From the NCBI GenBank assembly GCA_005116945.1, contig SWDH01000044.1, positions 33,527 through 97,526 of the forward strand: 64,000 nucleotides of DNA, written 5' to 3'. Each line of letters opens with the position of its first letter. Within the stretch, counting starts at the first letter, position 1. This document shows positions 61,116 through 64,000 of this stretch, one piece after another. The notes below the pieces were generated by a model, which worked only from the letters and a program-made list of their open reading frames with translations, was not told the DNA's origin and made no database searches. A program made the translations under genes and the position numbers. This DNA is from Nitrospira sp. Its GTDB lineage: Bacteria; Nitrospirota; Nitrospiria; Nitrospirales; Nitrospiraceae.

Positions 61116-63046
61116 GCCGCGCCTACTCCCATTGAATAGGAGGAGACAGACTGTGCCACCTGCCCATGCCACAATTCCAACACCATGAGCGCATAGAGTT
61201 GATCCGAAAAGTTCCGCCTCCCGCTGTGGTGCTCTGTAAGCAGCCACTGCACATAAGCAGGGTTGACGTAACCCCGACGGCGGATGGTCTCAGGAGAAAG
61301 CAAATCACGACTCATCTCGCGCAGGTCTTCTCTCAGCCATCGTGTGAGCGGTAGCATGAAACCTCGCTTCTTGGCTGCGACAATGCTTTCAGGCAAAATG
61401 CCTTGCAGTGAAGATCTCATGAATCCCTTTAATTTCCATCCATGAAACTTTGTCGAAGCCGACAATGAGCAGGCAAAGGTCAATAGATGGTGATCGCAGA
61501 ACGGAACACGCAGCTCAAGCGAATGGACCATGCTCATTCGATCGCCCATCCGCAATAAATCGTCCGGCAAATAGGTCTGTAAATCAACACCCATTGCACG
61601 ATCAGAGGGGTCGCAAGAGGGCCATTCTTGAAAGAAGTCCCGGACACGGTGAAGGGAAACATCATCAGCCAGAGCAGCCCGAAGTGCCTCGGCATACAAC
61701 GGCCCATCCCATCCTGCCGGTTGAAATGTCGTCCAACGGAGGTATTGCTCACCTAACGGACGATGACCGTTCAGGAGAAATCGTTTGATGCGGCCACGAA
61801 CCTCGTGGCCCCCTGCGCCATCCGACAGAGTGGACACAGCCTGAGAGGCAATCCATGAACGCATCCCCACTGGAAGCGATGCGTAGCGAGCCGCAGCCCG
61901 TAGCCCAAGATAGCGAGGATAGCCACCGAAGAGCTCATCGCCGCCGATACCGGATAGCGCAACCGTCACAGACCGTCTGGCCACTTCGGAAACCAGATAC
62001 GTAGGAATGGCCGAAGAGTCTGCAAACGGTTCTCCCATCCCGGCGACCACACGAGGAAGCAGCGAGGCCACATCGGGTCGCAGCACGGCTTCCGTATGGT
62101 CCGTCCCGAAGTGTGTCGCGAGAAGCCGGGCGGCTTTGAGCTCATTGTACGATTGGTCTTCCGGCGCCTCGTACCCGATGGAAAATGTTTTGATCGACCC
62201 AGGAATCACCTCGCGCATGCAGGCCAAGATCGACGCAGAGTCCAACCCACCGGACAGGAACAAACCCAGCGGCACGTCACTGAGCAGATGCGCCTTCACG
62301 GAATCACGCAACATGTCCAGAAAGCGCGCTCGTTGGTCGCCCACCGGAGGCTCAACCTGATTACCCAGCGCTTCCAGAGGACGATAATAGCGCCAAAACT
62401 CTAAACGCCCCCGCACAATCTTAAGAGCCTCCCCAGGTTGAAGCTGATGAACACCTTCAACGATCGTTTCGGGACCAGGCACATAGAGTAGCGATAGGAA
62501 GTCAGCGATGGCTTGTGGACGAATCGTCCAATTCGGCAGTCCTTCCAGCAATGACGGGAGTTCTGAAGAAAAGACTACACGCTGATCAGCACCCGCGGTG
62601 CCAGGTAGAGTAGCGTAGTAGAGAGGTTTGATCCCCAAGCGATCGCGAACCAGCAACACAAGGTCCCGCTCCCGATCCCATATGGCGTAGGCAAACATTC
62701 CACGCAACCGGTAGACCGCTTCCGGCCCCTCCTCTTCGTACAAATGCACCAGAACTTCAGTATCACAACGGGACTGGAAGCGATGGCCTTTTTGGATCAA
62801 CTCCTCTCGAAGTTCACGATAGTTGTAGATCTCTCCATTCATCACCGCCCAGACGGTGCCAGTCTCGTTTCGAACCGGTTGATGGCCGCCGGCAGGATCA
62901 ATCACGCGCAATCGCCGCACTCCAAAGGCCATACCAGCGTCGTGATGAGTGCCCTCCTCGTCCGGCCCTCGATGAATAAGCCGATCGAGCATCCGGTCAA
63001 GAAGAACCGGATCGTTATCCCCTACGAGACCGCAAATACCACACAT
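61112..63046 (-). CDS. asnB: Asparagine synthetase (glutamine-hydrolysing), AsnB
   Basis: A 644-residue enzyme. The glutaminase domain starts with the catalytic cysteine (MCGICGLVG); RLIHRGPDEEG and NGEIYNYRELR follow. The synthetase domain has the PP-loop LFLSGGLDSASILACM near residue 265 and SGIGGDELFGGYPRY. Paralogues of this class are common in surface-polysaccharide clusters, where they may amidate sugars or aglycones rather than make free asparagine. The overlap with the glycosyltransferase gene supports that context. Confidence 0.93.
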   Translation of the reverse strand: MCGICGLVGDNDPVLLDRMLDRLIHRGPDEEGTHHDAGMAFGVRRLRVIDPAGGHQPVRNETGTVWAVMNGEIYNYRELREELIQKGHRFQSRCDTEVLVHLYEEEGPEAVYRLRGMFAYAIWDRERDLVLLVRDRLGIKPLYYATLPGTAGADQRVVFSSELPSLLEGLPNWTIRPQAIADFLSLLYVPGPETIVEGVHQLQPGEALKIVRGRLEFWRYYRPLEALGNQVEPPVGDQRARFLDMLRDSVKAHLLSDVPLGLFLSGGLDSASILACMREVIPGSIKTFSIGYEAPEDQSYNELKAARLLATHFGTDHTEAVLRPDVASLLPRVVAGMGEPFADSSAIPTYLVSEVARRSVTVALSGIGGDELFGGYPRYLGLRAAARYASLPVGMRSWIASQAVSTLSDGAGGHEVRGRIKRFLLNGHRPLGEQYLRWTTFQPAGWDGPLYAEALRAALADDVSLHRVRDFFQEWPSCDPSDRAMGVDLQTYLPDDLLRMGDRMSMVHSLELRVPFCDHHLLTFACSLSASTKFHGWKLKGFMRSSLQGILPESIVAAKKRGFMLPLTRWLREDLREMSRDLLSPETIRRRGYVNPAYVQWLLTEHHSGRRNFSDQLYALMVLELWHGQVAQSVSSYSMGVGAA

Positions 63047-63071
63047 GCAATGGCCACTCCAAATGAACGTA

Positions 63072-63323
63072 CTACCGACTCTTTTCTATCAAGACTCGCT
63101 CTCGTCGCTCATACTCCTCCCGCTCCTTCTGGTGGCGGGGCGAAACCTCCTGCGGCGGCACGTCGACCGGCTCATATCGAACATGTTTGGCAGATCCCAC
63201 CGAAGTAAACAATGACCGCACTCCAAACGTGGCGATTGCGGCAAGCAGACAAAGCGCAATGACCATGCTCACGAATCTGACTGAGCGCCGCCCCCGGAGG
63301 CTCAACCAATGGGATCTACCCAT
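63072..63323 (-). CDS. Small single-pass membrane protein
   Basis: An 83-residue protein with one membrane helix (FVSMVIALCLLAAIATFGV) after a basic N-terminus, and a charged C-terminal tail (RHQKEREEYERRERVLIEKS). ATG at 63323 overlaps the methyltransferase stop by 8 bases; the longer frame re-reads that gene. No family is recognised. Confidence 0.65.
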   Translation of the reverse strand: MGRSHWLSLRGRRSVRFVSMVIALCLLAAIATFGVRSLFTSVGSAKHVRYEPVDVPPQEVSPRHQKEREEYERRERVLIEKSR

Positions 63324-64000
63324 GATAATCCTTCGCGCGCTGTGCGACGAGTTCAAAGGAGGGAGCCCAGACCATGCGCCCTCCCGACACCTTATAGAGC
63401 ACTTCCGCACAGGACCGGAACGCCGTCGCACCGATCCGCCACTTGAGGCGACTCATCCAGGGGTTCGCCGGGGCGAGAGGCCCTCGACTAGGAACCGAGT
63501 TATGGATCGCCGTGGTGTGTAGTCCGATCCCCTTGAGCAACGAGCGGAGCGTGTGAGGCGAATAGAGAAAAAGATGAAAAGCCTGATCAAAGCGGGACCC
63601 GACCCACCGGGCCGGTGTCCGCATCGGGAGATGAAATGCCCCGTTAGTCGCTCTGATGACGACGAGACCCGATGGCGTCAGTGCGCTTGCGACCTGCCGC
63701 AAGAGTCTCACCGGATTCGTCACCGTCTCCAATACGTTCACAAGGGTGATGACATCAAACGGTTCACGCTCCCCTGTTTGTTCCAACCAATCAGACGGAA
63801 GCACCGTGAGCTGACGACGAGCCGCACGCTCGGCTGCTTTTTTCGACAACTCCAACCCATAACATGTCCATCCTGCCGACTTGCAGAGCGACAAGAACGC
63901 GCCGTCTCCACAGCCGATATCAAGCAGTCGACCGGGAGGTTGCCGGTACAGGCCAAGACGGCCCACGACACTCTCAAAAACTGGGTCGCGGTCCGACGAT
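63316..64000 (-). CDS. Class I SAM-dependent methyltransferase, N-terminus beyond the window
   Basis: The visible 228 codons run in from the window edge. The SAM motif is RLLDIGCGDGAFLSLCKSAG, motif II is DVITLVNVLETVTNPVRLLR, and the fold continues as in small-molecule methyltransferases. The frame stays open upstream of the first GTG (DRDPVFESVV), so the gene starts outside. It resembles methyltransferases of glycan clusters; the acceptor is unknown. Confidence 0.85.
   Translation of the reverse strand, partial: SSDRDPVFESVVGRLGLYRQPPGRLLDIGCGDGAFLSLCKSAGWTCYGLELSKKAAERAARRQLTVLPSDWLEQTGEREPFDVITLVNVLETVTNPVRLLRQVASALTPSGLVVIRATNGAFHLPMRTPARWVGSRFDQAFHLFLYSPHTLRSLLKGIGLHTTAIHNSVPSRGPLAPANPWMSRLKWRIGATAFRSCAEVLYKVSGGRMVWAPSFELVAQRAKDYHG

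Overview
The window looks like a chromosomal segment of an aerobic Nitrospira-like bacterium (phylum Nitrospirota). This is inferred from the gene mix: a Pil-Chp type chemosensory cluster, a long cobalamin salvage and late-synthesis operon, an O2-dependent lower-ligand gene (bluB), paired B12-type radical SAM proteins, many small secreted proteins and abundant intergenic repeats. There is no rRNA or taxonomic marker, so the assignment is moderate. Most genes up to 40 kb lie on the minus strand.

Layout. 1-4.3 kb: a type IV pilus-style chemosensory operon (multi-Hpt kinase cut by the window edge, PilJ-like receptor, CheW, PilH-like regulator), then a periplasmic DUF3365 haem protein and a PepSY protein. 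6.1-22.1 kb: a vitamin B12 island read on the minus strand. A cobalamin riboswitch leads btuF, btuC and btuD. A second riboswitch leads btuB, cbiA, cobO, a CWC protein, bluB, a PduO-type adenosyltransferase, cobU, cobT, cobS, cbiB, cobD, cbiZ and cobQ. Together these import corrinoids, adenosylate them, build or re-activate the nucleotide loop and make dimethylbenzimidazole. 22.2-29.4 kb: SemiSWEET, rpmB, remnants of an exopolysaccharide locus with a NusG-like regulator, a LuxR-type regulator, tRNA-Gly, tyrS, comEA, lpd, and a damaged junction that fuses the end of gcvH to the start of an HNH nuclease gene.

29.5-40 kb: a Rieske protein, several small enzymes (cyclotransferase, 2Fe-2S protein, MoaB, CBS protein, dehydrogenase, PhzF) and two tandem paralogous B12-type radical SAM proteins. 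This stretch carries most copies of a structured repeat of about 125 bp. It sits directly at stop codons and its outer arms differ between copies while staying complementary. I read it as a family of bidirectional terminator-like elements, and it is the most unusual feature of the window.

40-57 kb: accessory DNA with small secreted proteins, a NhaR-like regulator, a Tat-exported carbonic anhydrase, a PsiE protein, an unpartnered CysD, a response regulator, a CzcA/CusA pump without its partner subunits, a broken RAYT transposase with REP-like GGGGTCGGGAGTC repeats scattered around it, a rhodanese, a MauE-like protein, an FAD oxidoreductase, a lipoprotein and a HigBA toxin-antitoxin pair. 56.6-64 kb: a polysaccharide-type cluster with a truncated WbqC protein, a PHP protein, a fused double glycosyltransferase, an asparagine synthetase, a small membrane protein and a methyltransferase that runs off the window.
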